Of a DNA stretch of 28,954 nucleotides, positions 17,046-25,004 are shown one piece after another (the first letter of the stretch is position 1; each line of letters starts with the position of its first letter). Location of the stretch: positions 1 through 28,954 of the forward strand of contig JBOFEZ010000086.1 in assembly GCA_051648365.1 (NCBI GenBank), written 5' to 3'. Both the position numbers and the translations under genes were made by a program. Below the pieces are notes generated by a model. The model saw nothing but the letters and a program-made list of their open reading frames with translations, did no database searches and was not told where the DNA came from. Source of the DNA: JAGNZR01 sp051648365 (lineage in GTDB: Bacteria > Fusobacteriota > Fusobacteriia > Fusobacteriales > Fusobacteriaceae).

Positions 17046-18602
17046 TTGAAAAATATTGAGATAAAAAAAATTGGGAAAAAAGGAAAAACTTATAAGAAAA
17101 TTTTGGTTGGGCTCTCTCTTCTTACATTTTTAGGAACACTTACCACAGCCCAAGAAGAGAATGTGAAAAATAAAAAAAATATAGTAGTAGCTCAGGGATC
17201 AAAACCCCGTTCTCTTGATCCTTATAAATACAATGAATTTCCAGCTCTCATGATAACCGAGCATATATATAATAATCTGATAACCCTGGACAATGATGGT
17301 AATCTTGTTCCTGATCTTGCACTATCATGGAAAATAATATCTCCGAGAGAGATAGAATTTCAGTTAAGGAAAGGAGTAAAGTTTCACAATGGAAATGACT
17401 TCCGAGCAAATGATGTTGTTTACAGTTTTCAACGTATGAAAGCTATGCCTGGAAGTGGAATAGCTGTGGATAATTTGGAAAGTATAGAGGCTTTAGGTGA
17501 ATATAAGGTAAAACTTAAACTTAAGGCTCCCTCTTCTCCCTTTATAGCGTCTCTAGCATCTCCACTTTTAGGAATTATGGATGAGGAATATTCATCTGAA
17601 AATGAAGAAAGAATAGGTTTCGCTCCAAATGGAACAGGGCCTTTTGCTTTTCAGGATTGGAAAGATGGAGAAAGAATTATATTAAAGAGTAATAAAAATT
17701 ACTTCAACGGATCACCTAAGATAGATGGTCTAACTTTCTGGGTAATAACAGAAACTCATAATAGAGTTATAGCCCTAGAAACTGGAGAAGCACATATTGC
17801 TTATGCTGTATCTCCATTTGATGCGGATAAGATAAAAGATCACAAAGATATCAAGCTGGAAACAAAACTTACGGCCACTACTGATTATCTGGCACTCAAT
17901 ACAAATAAAAAAGTTCTACATAATCCCCATTTGAGAAAAGCTATAAATCTAGCGATAAATAAACAGTCAATAATAGATTCTATACTTTTTGGAAAGGGTC
18001 AAGTAGCTAAAAGTATTGTAAATCCTAAAATATGGGGGAGCAGTGAAGCGAATGTAGAATGGCACTATGATTTGGAAGGTGCTAAAAAGATAATAAAAGA
18101 TAATAATTTAGAGGGAACAGAGTTATCTCTCTGGGTAAGTGATAATCCAACAAGGGTTCAAGTCGCACAGATAGTACAGGCCAATCTAAAGGAGATAGGT
18201 CTGGAAGTGAAAATAAATGCCATGGAGTGGGGAACTTTCCTTCAGAAAACAGCCATTGGAGAACATGATCTTCTTCTTACTACTTGGTTTATAGGAGCAC
18301 CGGATGCAGACACTATACTAAGAAGCCTTATTTATTCAAAATCTGCTGGAAGTGGTGGAAATCGTAGTTTTTATCAGGATAGGGCTGTAGATGAAAAACT
18401 AGAGGCTGCTGCGCAGAGTTTTGATCCCGAAGAGAGATTGAGACTATATAGTGATATTCAGGAGATAGTTGCAATGGAGAGTCCTGTTATACCGATAGTC
18501 CATAAGTATGATACTATGGCATTAAGTAAAAAAGTAAAAAATTACCAGTATAACAGAGCAACCCTTAGAAATCTTTTTGAAGTTATAGATATTGAAAAAT
18601 AA
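17046..18602 (+). CDS. ABC transporter substrate-binding protein, peptide/nickel family
   Basis: Extracytoplasmic binding protein of SBP family 5 (dipeptide, oligopeptide, nickel or glutathione type). 518 aa. The N-terminus has a long basic stretch followed by a hydrophobic segment (about 21-35) and a probable cleavage after TTA near residue 38; no lipobox Cys. Typical family text follows: SLDPYKYNEF, ITEHIYNNLITLDNDGNLVPDLALSW, VKFHNGNDFRANDVVYSFQRM, PNGTGPFAF. The TTG start is chosen because GGAGGA lies 7-8 nt upstream and the signal peptide follows. No permease or ATPase gene is next to it, so its partners must be elsewhere. It is 41 bp after nfo and may be co-transcribed. Confidence 0.9.
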   Translation: MKNIEIKKIGKKGKTYKKILVGLSLLTFLGTLTTAQEENVKNKKNIVVAQGSKPRSLDPYKYNEFPALMITEHIYNNLITLDNDGNLVPDLALSWKIISPREIEFQLRKGVKFHNGNDFRANDVVYSFQRMKAMPGSGIAVDNLESIEALGEYKVKLKLKAPSSPFIASLASPLLGIMDEEYSSENEERIGFAPNGTGPFAFQDWKDGERIILKSNKNYFNGSPKIDGLTFWVITETHNRVIALETGEAHIAYAVSPFDADKIKDHKDIKLETKLTATTDYLALNTNKKVLHNPHLRKAINLAINKQSIIDSILFGKGQVAKSIVNPKIWGSSEANVEWHYDLEGAKKIIKDNNLEGTELSLWVSDNPTRVQVAQIVQANLKEIGLEVKINAMEWGTFLQKTAIGEHDLLLTTWFIGAPDADTILRSLIYSKSAGSGGNRSFYQDRAVDEKLEAAAQSFDPEERLRLYSDIQEIVAMESPVIPIVHKYDTMALSKKVKNYQYNRATLRNLFEVIDIEK

Positions 18603-19898
18603 TTAATATTGATGGTGGAAGGAATCTGAATAGATTTTTTCCACCTTTTTTTTAAGCTGGTGTGAGATTTGAAACTCCTCGCTCATAACATATTGAAGAG
18701 CTATAAAAGGTTTGTTTCTATAATTTTTTCTCTCACGGTCCTGGCAGTAGATCTCTTCCTCGATGTCGTTGTGAAATTCGACATATTCTCCAAGTCCAGG
18801 ATCTACCGCATGATGTATCTGTCTGTTCTTGTGGTTGGAGCTATCCAACTCGACTTTTGAACGCCACTTATGGTTATCCCTGTCATACACAACAGTATAA
18901 TGTATCCTAAAACTATTGAGAAGCTTTATAAACTGAGGAAGAAGGCTTTTGCTCCCACATTCTATTATGCAGTAATCATAATGGAATATTCCCAGTTCTT
19001 CTGCCAGATAGCCGAGAAGAACCTTGTCGGTCTGTCCTTCTACAAGTATAACTTTTTTACTGAAAAAAAGTTCGCCTCTGTCGCTGTTTATCCAGTAGTT
19101 CATATTAAAATTTTTAACTTCATCACCTGAAAAAAGATTGCCTCTGTACTGGAAAAATGAACTATAATCTCTCACTTTTTTCACACTACAGATTGATGCA
19201 TAATGGCGAAGACCCACAAATCTGCTTGAATGAGTTTCAATAGAGATAAAAAATCCTCTTTTACTTAGTTCAATAAGGCAGTTATAGAGTTCTCTCTCTT
19301 CCTGTGGAACTAAAAACATCTCTGGATGCTCAAAAACAATATATGTTTCACCTTTTGATTCCAAATTATTTTTCTGAAGATATTTAAGAAAATTTCTGAT
19401 ATTTTCCAGAAGAAGATTACGGAAAAGCGCAGGACTCACATATCGGTTTTGAAATTCAGAGGATTTTTGTAATGGAAGAAAGCCTGGAAATTTTTCTTTC
19501 AGTTTATCCATGAAGTTTATAAGAGAGTCTGAAAGATGAAATATGTCTGAATCTATATGGAGAATATTTATATCTCCTAAAAATTCCATATATTCTTGGA
19601 GAGTGATAATCTCCTCATTTTTTCTGTAAATAAAAGGAGAAGAGCAGTCATAACGGAAGAGAGAGAGAGTAAACTCTCTCTCTTCTACAATAAATACTCC
19701 CTTTATCTTAAGGGGAAGAGTTTTTTCTCCCATGCACTCTGGATTGAAAGATTGTGGATTCAACAGAAATATAAGTGCTGAATTGAGAGCTGACTTTCCA
19801 CTATTATTGGCACCTATAAGTATAAGAAAGTTATGGAGAAAAAGATGAGTGTGTTTTATAGATTTCCAGTTTTCTATTTTTATCTCTGTAAGTTTCAT
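18603..19898 (-). CDS. OLD-like AAA ATPase with TOPRIM domain
   Basis: 431 aa. An ABC/SMC-type ATPase domain starts with TEIKIENWKSIK and Walker A GANNSGKS (29-36); Walker B-like YIVFEHPE is at 186-193, followed by the ETHSS H-loop near 221. A TOPRIM domain follows with ILVEGQTDK (Glu287) and YDRDNHK (Asp339, Asp341), the metal-binding residues of OLD-family nucleases. It is short for the family and the ATPase middle part is reduced. Its ATG overlaps the MATE stop as ATGA, making it the last gene of the prd operon. It could be a DNA nuclease of defence or repair type; why it is coupled to proline reduction is unknown. Its 3' end doubles as the terminator of the convergent gene. Confidence 0.82.
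   Translation of the reverse strand: MKLTEIKIENWKSIKHTHLFLHNFLILIGANNSGKSALNSALIFLLNPQSFNPECMGEKTLPLKIKGVFIVEEREFTLSLFRYDCSSPFIYRKNEEIITLQEYMEFLGDINILHIDSDIFHLSDSLINFMDKLKEKFPGFLPLQKSSEFQNRYVSPALFRNLLLENIRNFLKYLQKNNLESKGETYIVFEHPEMFLVPQEERELYNCLIELSKRGFFISIETHSSRFVGLRHYASICSVKKVRDYSSFFQYRGNLFSGDEVKNFNMNYWINSDRGELFFSKKVILVEGQTDKVLLGYLAEELGIFHYDYCIIECGSKSLLPQFIKLLNSFRIHYTVVYDRDNHKWRSKVELDSSNHKNRQIHHAVDPGLGEYVEFHNDIEEEIYCQDRERKNYRNKPFIALQYVMSEEFQISHQLKKKVEKIYSDSFHHQY
18614..18653 (+). terminator. Intrinsic terminator of the substrate-binding protein gene
   Basis: A 14-bp stem (18614-18627 with 18632-18645, two G-U pairs) with loop GAAT is followed by eight T. It begins 11 bp after the stop and lies inside the 3' coding end of the opposite-strand ATPase gene. 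Confidence 0.88.
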
Positions 19899-21229
19899 AT
19901 GTCAACTCCTTTTTTTCTGAAATATTTTTGATAAACAACAAAAACTACAATAATTGATTCTACTGTCCAGTGGAGAAGTATTATTTTCCATGCAGTAGTA
20001 AGAGGGTATCTTTTTATATAGATAAAATAGGTCATAAGAGGAAGCCTTATAAACCAACTACAGAAAAATACTATATAGAAAGGTCGTCGGGTATCACCAC
20101 TACCTTTCATTCCTCCTTCCAATATCATGCAAAGAGCACTTGGAATCTGAGTCAAAGCAGCAATTTTTAGACAGCTCGCTCCCAACTCTATAACAGTTCG
20201 ATCATCACCGTTAAGAAAAACTCCGATAAGGATTTCAGGTATAAAATAAAAAAGAAGAGCAGGTATACCCATAATTATCATCCCTATAATGGAAGAAAAG
20301 AGCAGATATTCTCTTACCCTCTTTATATTATTCTCACCCATACTAAATCCAACAAGGGTGCTACAGGCTATGGCTATTCCATAGCCTGGCATAAATGATA
20401 TGCTTTCAATAGCTACTGTTATCTGATTCGCAGCAAAGGCTTTGCTTCCAAGATTCATTATCATAATTACAGCCAAAAGTCTGGCTATACTAAAAGCTCC
20501 CTCTTGAAGTGCCGCTGGTAGAGAAAGCTTTAACAATTCTGTTCTCTCTAAACTGTCTCCACCCATCAACCCAAGTTTAAATGGAAGTTTTTTTATTTTG
20601 AAAAGAATAAAGATAAAACCTCCCAAGTTAGCAGCCACGGTTGCCCAGGCAGCTCCATCTATTCCCATCTCTGGAAAACCAAACTTTCCAAAAATTAAGA
20701 GATAATCCAAAATCAAATTTATAATGTTTATTACTCCAGCAACATATAGGGGAGTCTTTGTATCCTGACACCCTATAAAAATAGATGTGATTGCATTTCT
20801 TAGTAGGTTGAACATGACCATGAGGGAGCAGATTCTGAAATATCGTGCACCTAGGATGAGCACATCTCCTTCTGCCTTTGCTATTTTCATAATCTCATAA
20901 GAATAAAAATAAAAGATAAAAAACATAATAATTCCGATATAGAATGTTATTCTAATACCTATGTGTGAGACTCTTCTGGCACGATCTGTATCCCGTGCAC
21001 CCATGGCTCGGGATACAATAGAGGTTATTCCCACTCCCAACCCCATACCCACAAAGAGATTTGTAGCCGTATAAAATATTTCTGAAGAGAGACCAACAGC
21101 TGAAACAGCGGTTTCACCTCCATAATTTCCTACCATGATGGTATCGATAACCCAGATGAGCATATAGAGCATCATCTCTCCCACAGCCGGAAGAGCTATT
21201 TTGAATATTTTTTTTATTATTTCAAACAT
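19895..21229 (-). CDS. MATE-family efflux transporter
   Basis: Inner-membrane cation-coupled exporter of the MATE (NorM/DinF-like) family. 444 aa with about 12 hydrophobic segments in two halves. The first helix has ALPAVGEMMLYMLIWVIDTIMVGNYGG and the second half repeats it with LSLPAALQEGAFSIARLLAVIMI, the expected pseudo-symmetry. Its ATG lies 8 bp inside the prdF stop and its own stop overlaps the next gene, so it is translated from the prd transcript. An export role for a proline-fermentation product or toxic metabolite is suggested only by context. Confidence 0.92.
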   Translation of the reverse strand: MFEIIKKIFKIALPAVGEMMLYMLIWVIDTIMVGNYGGETAVSAVGLSSEIFYTATNLFVGMGLGVGITSIVSRAMGARDTDRARRVSHIGIRITFYIGIIMFFIFYFYSYEIMKIAKAEGDVLILGARYFRICSLMVMFNLLRNAITSIFIGCQDTKTPLYVAGVINIINLILDYLLIFGKFGFPEMGIDGAAWATVAANLGGFIFILFKIKKLPFKLGLMGGDSLERTELLKLSLPAALQEGAFSIARLLAVIMIMNLGSKAFAANQITVAIESISFMPGYGIAIACSTLVGFSMGENNIKRVREYLLFSSIIGMIIMGIPALLFYFIPEILIGVFLNGDDRTVIELGASCLKIAALTQIPSALCMILEGGMKGSGDTRRPFYIVFFCSWFIRLPLMTYFIYIKRYPLTTAWKIILLHWTVESIIVVFVVYQKYFRKKGVDI

Positions 21230-22229
21230 TATTTTTCTCCCCTATAGAAAAGCCGTTACCTAGAGGATCGTCCTTATCTATAAGTATATGATTTATTCCT
21301 GTTATGTATGCCTTGGCACTTATCTCGGGAAGAATATATTTTACTCCATCTTCCTCATAAGCATCTAAAATTCTCCCCCGAAATTTGGTTCCTATAATAC
21401 TGTGGTAGAAGAACTCTTCCCCAATTCCTAATTTTCCTCGATAGTAAAGAGCAGCCATTTTTGCACAGGTTCCAGTTCCACAGGGAGATCTGTCTAGCTG
21501 TCCGTTTCCAAAAACTACAACATTCCTATTTTCACTGTTGTAAAATTCTACGAGATCCACAGTTTTTATATGAGAAAGCTGGGGATGGCAAGGAGTAAAA
21601 ACTCTATTGACCTCTTGCATTATGGCCATACCTATTCTCGAAATTGTTGAACTCTCTTCCCCGCAAATTGATACTCCCGCTTTTTCAGCATCGACAAGAG
21701 CGAAAAAACTTCCTCCAAAGGAGATATCTACCAGAATATCTTTTTTTAATTCAGAAATATATATTTTAAGATTTTCCTTCTGGAGAAAAGCAGGGACATT
21801 CACAAAACTCGAAAAAGTTATGTTCCTCTCTTTTAGATGCACTTCTCCCTGAACTAACCCTGCCGGAGTTTCAAGTTTTATATTTGTAATAGGTTCAACA
21901 ACTTCTACTAAATTAAATTCTACGGCTGCAACTAAGGCAGCCAAGGTTCCATGCCCACACATATTGAGATAACCCTTGCTGTCCATAAATACAATTCCGA
22001 GATCAGCTTCCGATTGAGTTGGTTTGAGGAGTATGGAACCAAACATCTCACTATGTCCCCGAGGTTCTAGAAGAACAGCAGTTCTTATCCAATCTCTCTC
22101 TTCCTGAAGAAATTTTTTCTTTTCTGCCATATTTTCTCCAGGTATGAACCCCATACCGTCAATTATAATTCTGTTTGTTTCTCCTCCTGTATGAGAGTCG
22201 ATGGCAGTAATTTTTTTATATTTTTCCAT
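21222..22229 (-). CDS. prdF: Proline racemase
   Basis: Interconverts L- and D-proline, supplying the D-isomer to proline reductase. 335 aa. Both catalytic cysteines are present: Cys91 in NMCGHGTLA and Cys250 in DRSPCGTGTCAK, with the conserved DSHTGGE near the start (11-17). Related hydroxyproline epimerases share both cysteines, but the position inside the prdCAB operon makes the proline enzyme the best call. ATG 22229 has AAGGAA upstream and is 11 bp after prdB. Confidence 0.93.
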   Translation of the reverse strand: MEKYKKITAIDSHTGGETNRIIIDGMGFIPGENMAEKKKFLQEERDWIRTAVLLEPRGHSEMFGSILLKPTQSEADLGIVFMDSKGYLNMCGHGTLAALVAAVEFNLVEVVEPITNIKLETPAGLVQGEVHLKERNITFSSFVNVPAFLQKENLKIYISELKKDILVDISFGGSFFALVDAEKAGVSICGEESSTISRIGMAIMQEVNRVFTPCHPQLSHIKTVDLVEFYNSENRNVVVFGNGQLDRSPCGTGTCAKMAALYYRGKLGIGEEFFYHSIIGTKFRGRILDAYEEDGVKYILPEISAKAYITGINHILIDKDDPLGNGFSIGEKNNV

Positions 22230-22240
22230 AATTTTCCTTT

Positions 22241-22960
22241 CTAGACTTTAGCTATATACTCATAGGGAAGAGAAACTATCTTCCCTGGTGTATCTATTTT
22301 TATAAGCTGTTCCATTGCATCCTTCAGAATAGCTTTCTGCATAGGAATGTTTCCTGGCTCACCTGCATTGGCGCCCATTGGAACCAGAGGAGCCACGGCC
22401 CTAGGAGAACCGCACTGTCTCACCACTGGAGGAAGAGCAGCTATTATTATGGTAGGAATACCCGATTCCTCAATAGCCCGCTGAACAATTACAGCAGACC
22501 TGTGACAGGTTCCTCACCCTGCTGTGAGGATAGCAGCATCTACTCCATGATTTTTCAGAAGTTCGGCAATTTGGGGGCCAGTTTCAGTACGGAACTTTTC
22601 TTGGTCTCCACCGCCACCCATAAATCCAATATTTATTTCTGAAACATTCTGGAATAATCCTTCCTCTCTCATCTCTTTTAGTCTGTCAATAGGAAACATA
22701 CAGTTGATATCTCTATTTACATCTCCATTGTCATATCCCCCGTGGGATACCATAAGCTCTTCTGAGGGCATATCTCCTGGGATTATACGAAAACTTGTAT
22801 CTCCTGCAAAATTAAACCTTTCATCATTTTTACTGTGAACTCCCGCTGCTGTAACAAGGCATATTTTCATCTCTCTGAGAGGCTTTTCAACAGAGGTGAA
22901 AATAATTTTAGGAGTCACTGGAACATATATTTCTGACTGTAATCCTCTTACTATTTTCAT
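22241..22960 (-). CDS. prdB: D-proline reductase selenoprotein subunit PrdB
   Basis: Catalytic selenoprotein that, with the pyruvoyl PrdA chains, reduces D-proline to 5-aminovalerate. Two open pieces (22960-22517 and 22513-22241) are in frame, interrupted by TGA at 22514-22516. Read through, this gives 239 aa with Sec149 in ILTAG-U-GTCHRSA, matching the Sec-Gly-Thr-Cys site of PrdB and the related glycine/sarcosine reductase subunits. ATG 22960 overlaps the preceding stop (ATGA). The coding text continues smoothly after the UGA to VVRQCGSPRAV and the end, so this is not a frameshift or decayed gene. Expression needs SelA/B/C/D, encoded elsewhere. Confidence 0.94.
22491..22516 (-). promoter_or_regulatory. 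Selenocysteine UGA codon and SECIS-like hairpin in prdB
   Basis: After UGA (22514-22516) and 10 nt comes ACAG-GUCUG-CUGU (22491-22503), a 4-bp stem whose apical sequence AGGUCUG resembles the E. coli fdhF SECIS loop. An alternative fold pairs ACCTG with CAGGT nearer the UGA. Stem strength is modest. Confidence 0.65.
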
Positions 22961-23163
22961 TTTTCATCATCCTCCTCTAAAATTTCGGGAAAACTCATAT
23001 GGAAAGCTACTCTGTCTCCTAACTTGGGAGCTTCCTGGGAGATGAGCATCCGTAGAGGAATTTTGAATTTACCTAGCCTGCCCAAGAGATCCATAGTAAC
23101 TGCTCCCCCTTCTATCTCTACTATAGACCCTTCCATTTTTATAAGTTTATCACCATAGTTCAC
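22957..23163 (-). CDS. Small protein between prdA and prdB (CBO2463/CBO2479-type)
   Basis: 68 aa, GTG start at 23163 overlapping the prdA stop (GTGA), and a stop overlapping prdB ATG (ATGA). The sequence has a short beta-rich look, with MEGSIVEIEGGAVTMDLLGRLGKFKIPLRMLI and an acidic tail EILEEDDEK. Clostridial prd operons carry a similar small gene at this place, annotated as CBO2463/CBO2479 domain protein; I recall this from context and length rather than a decisive motif. Its function is unknown; tight coupling to both reductase subunits suggests a role in assembly or stoichiometry of the complex. Confidence 0.75.
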   Translation of the reverse strand: MNYGDKLIKMEGSIVEIEGGAVTMDLLGRLGKFKIPLRMLISQEAPKLGDRVAFHMSFPEILEEDDEK

Positions 23164-25004
23164 AGTTCTTCACCTCTTAGGCTTTCTATTTTTTCAAGAT
23201 TTTTAAATTTTATCTGTGCATTCCATTTTTTTTCAGGAGGTAAAATCTTATGCCCTTCCATAGTAGCTTTCAGCATCTCTAGGGCACGGACAGCGTCCTC
23301 ATGGCATAGTGTATTGTAAGCTAATATCTCGTTTTCAATTCCTTCAGAAGTTTTATTTAAATCTACCATCATTGTCATATAGGGATTTCCTACCACAAGG
23401 GCTCCTTGCTGGGCAGAAAATGTCATTCCCACTACTGGGATACCTCTTTTTCCTATCTCTTCTATATGATTAGCAAAATCTATATGGTTATTTCCAAATC
23501 CCTCTGTGGTAACAATAGCTCCCTCTATATCCATGGATGATACCATGGTTCCGAGCCTTCCTGATACATAAAACTTTTCCCTATTAATCTGGGGACTTCC
23601 TATAAAAACCACTCCGCACAGATCCAGTTTCTCGTCCCTCATAGCTTCGATCACCAGTGGTTCACGGAAATAATGTCTGGAACACTCTTTACTGGCTGGT
23701 CCTATACAGGTAAGTGCATGGATAGCACCGTCTAGAACTTCTAGTGGAGATAAAACAACAGGAAGATTTCCCAAATCTATATTGGCCTTTGCTCCTGCAA
23801 TCCCTACTGGTTCATGAGGAAGTATAAGGTTATCGTGCATCGCTCCCTGTCCCATTATCTCTTTTACCAGTAGAACTTTTCTCTCTCCCTTTCTTCTATA
23901 ATGTTGGAAAGTTTCCTCCTTTAAAAAAAACTTTTCATCCAACTTTTTAAGATGGAGTCGAATGTCCTGAGTAAGAATATCTGTTACCCTGTGAGCTGCA
24001 AGAGGTCCAGGTCTTTCCATGTTCATTCCGGAAGCTATTACCACCTCAGTTTTTATAATGATATCTCCCTTATCTGGGGATCCAGGTCTGTTCCAACCAA
24101 TATTTTCTGAGAGGATTCCCTCTGAAGATCCGAACTCTCCTATCTGAACTCCATTCTCATCGGTTCCGGTGACCATAATTATAACTCCATCCAGAACTCT
24201 GGTAACTCCTGTTCCTAAAGTGAAATCTCCCTCTTTCACGGCAATAGGCTGGACATCCATAATTGTCTCGCTGTACTGTGAATATTCCTCCGGGGTTATG
24301 ACTTTGACCTTTACGGATTTCACAATTGAGGATTTCTCTTTGGATTTTGTATAAAAATCCCTGTCTATAGTGAGCTTTCCATCACTGAATTCTGTCTTTT
24401 CTCCCAAAACCACCTCTGGCACAGAATAATATTTTCTGATAAGTTCACCCAAGAGTTTTTCATGTTCCTTCGGTTTTTTGAGGTGAGATGATTCTATTGG
24501 AGTAAGGGATGGGAGATCTCTATTCAATTTCTTTCCCAAGACCTCTGCATATGGCAGGGCATTTTTTAAATCCAGTATTAGTGATTTTTTTAATTTTCTA
24601 ATATTTTCATAGGATTCTAAATCTTTTTCAGAAATTTTTTGTCCTATTTTTTTAGAGGTTTTTAAAACTCCGTAGTGTATAGAAGTATCACATTCGGTAT
24701 AATTATCCTCTGATTCCCTTTCATTTTTATTCTGAGATATCTTCAAGCTGATATCTCCCTCTTCCAATAGGTCGGAAGTTAAAGCTTGAAGAGAATCTAC
24801 TGTTTTGGTAAGTTTTCTTCCGAGAGCTTCCACTATTGTAAGTGTATTTTCAGGAAGAGAAAGAAGTCTACACTCTTCCAATTCAGAAAAAAGATCGGGA
24901 TCTTCCAAATGTTCATGGGAGATAATTGTGTTTTCGACAGTTCTGCAACAGGTAACCGCTTTTTTATCAAGTATTGAATCCAGTCTATCTCTATTTATTG
25001 ACAT
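23160..25004 (-). CDS. prdA: D-proline reductase proprotein PrdA
   Basis: Precursor that is cleaved into two chains, the C-terminal one gaining a pyruvoyl group from cysteine. 614 aa, close to the clostridial protein. The cleavage site is in HALTCIGPASKEC: Thr432-Cys433, predicting an N-terminal chain of about 432 residues and a pyruvoyl chain of about 182. The N-terminus has a conserved-looking VTCC (17-20). ATG 25004 follows GGAGGTAAA and overlaps the prdC stop by 10 bp. Residues about 80-130 are polar and variable-looking. Downstream genes overlap it, so reductase subunits are co-translated. Confidence 0.95.
   Translation of the reverse strand: MSINRDRLDSILDKKAVTCCRTVENTIISHEHLEDPDLFSELEECRLLSLPENTLTIVEALGRKLTKTVDSLQALTSDLLEEGDISLKISQNKNERESEDNYTECDTSIHYGVLKTSKKIGQKISEKDLESYENIRKLKKSLILDLKNALPYAEVLGKKLNRDLPSLTPIESSHLKKPKEHEKLLGELIRKYYSVPEVVLGEKTEFSDGKLTIDRDFYTKSKEKSSIVKSVKVKVITPEEYSQYSETIMDVQPIAVKEGDFTLGTGVTRVLDGVIIMVTGTDENGVQIGEFGSSEGILSENIGWNRPGSPDKGDIIIKTEVVIASGMNMERPGPLAAHRVTDILTQDIRLHLKKLDEKFFLKEETFQHYRRKGERKVLLVKEIMGQGAMHDNLILPHEPVGIAGAKANIDLGNLPVVLSPLEVLDGAIHALTCIGPASKECSRHYFREPLVIEAMRDEKLDLCGVVFIGSPQINREKFYVSGRLGTMVSSMDIEGAIVTTEGFGNNHIDFANHIEEIGKRGIPVVGMTFSAQQGALVVGNPYMTMMVDLNKTSEGIENEILAYNTLCHEDAVRALEMLKATMEGHKILPPEKKWNAQIKFKNLEKIESLRGEEL

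Noticed and set aside
22427..22516. prdB as a truncated 148-aa protein plus a separate 61-aa protein
   Set aside because: The frame stays open between the UGA and the later ATG, and the active-site context is that of selenoprotein PrdB.
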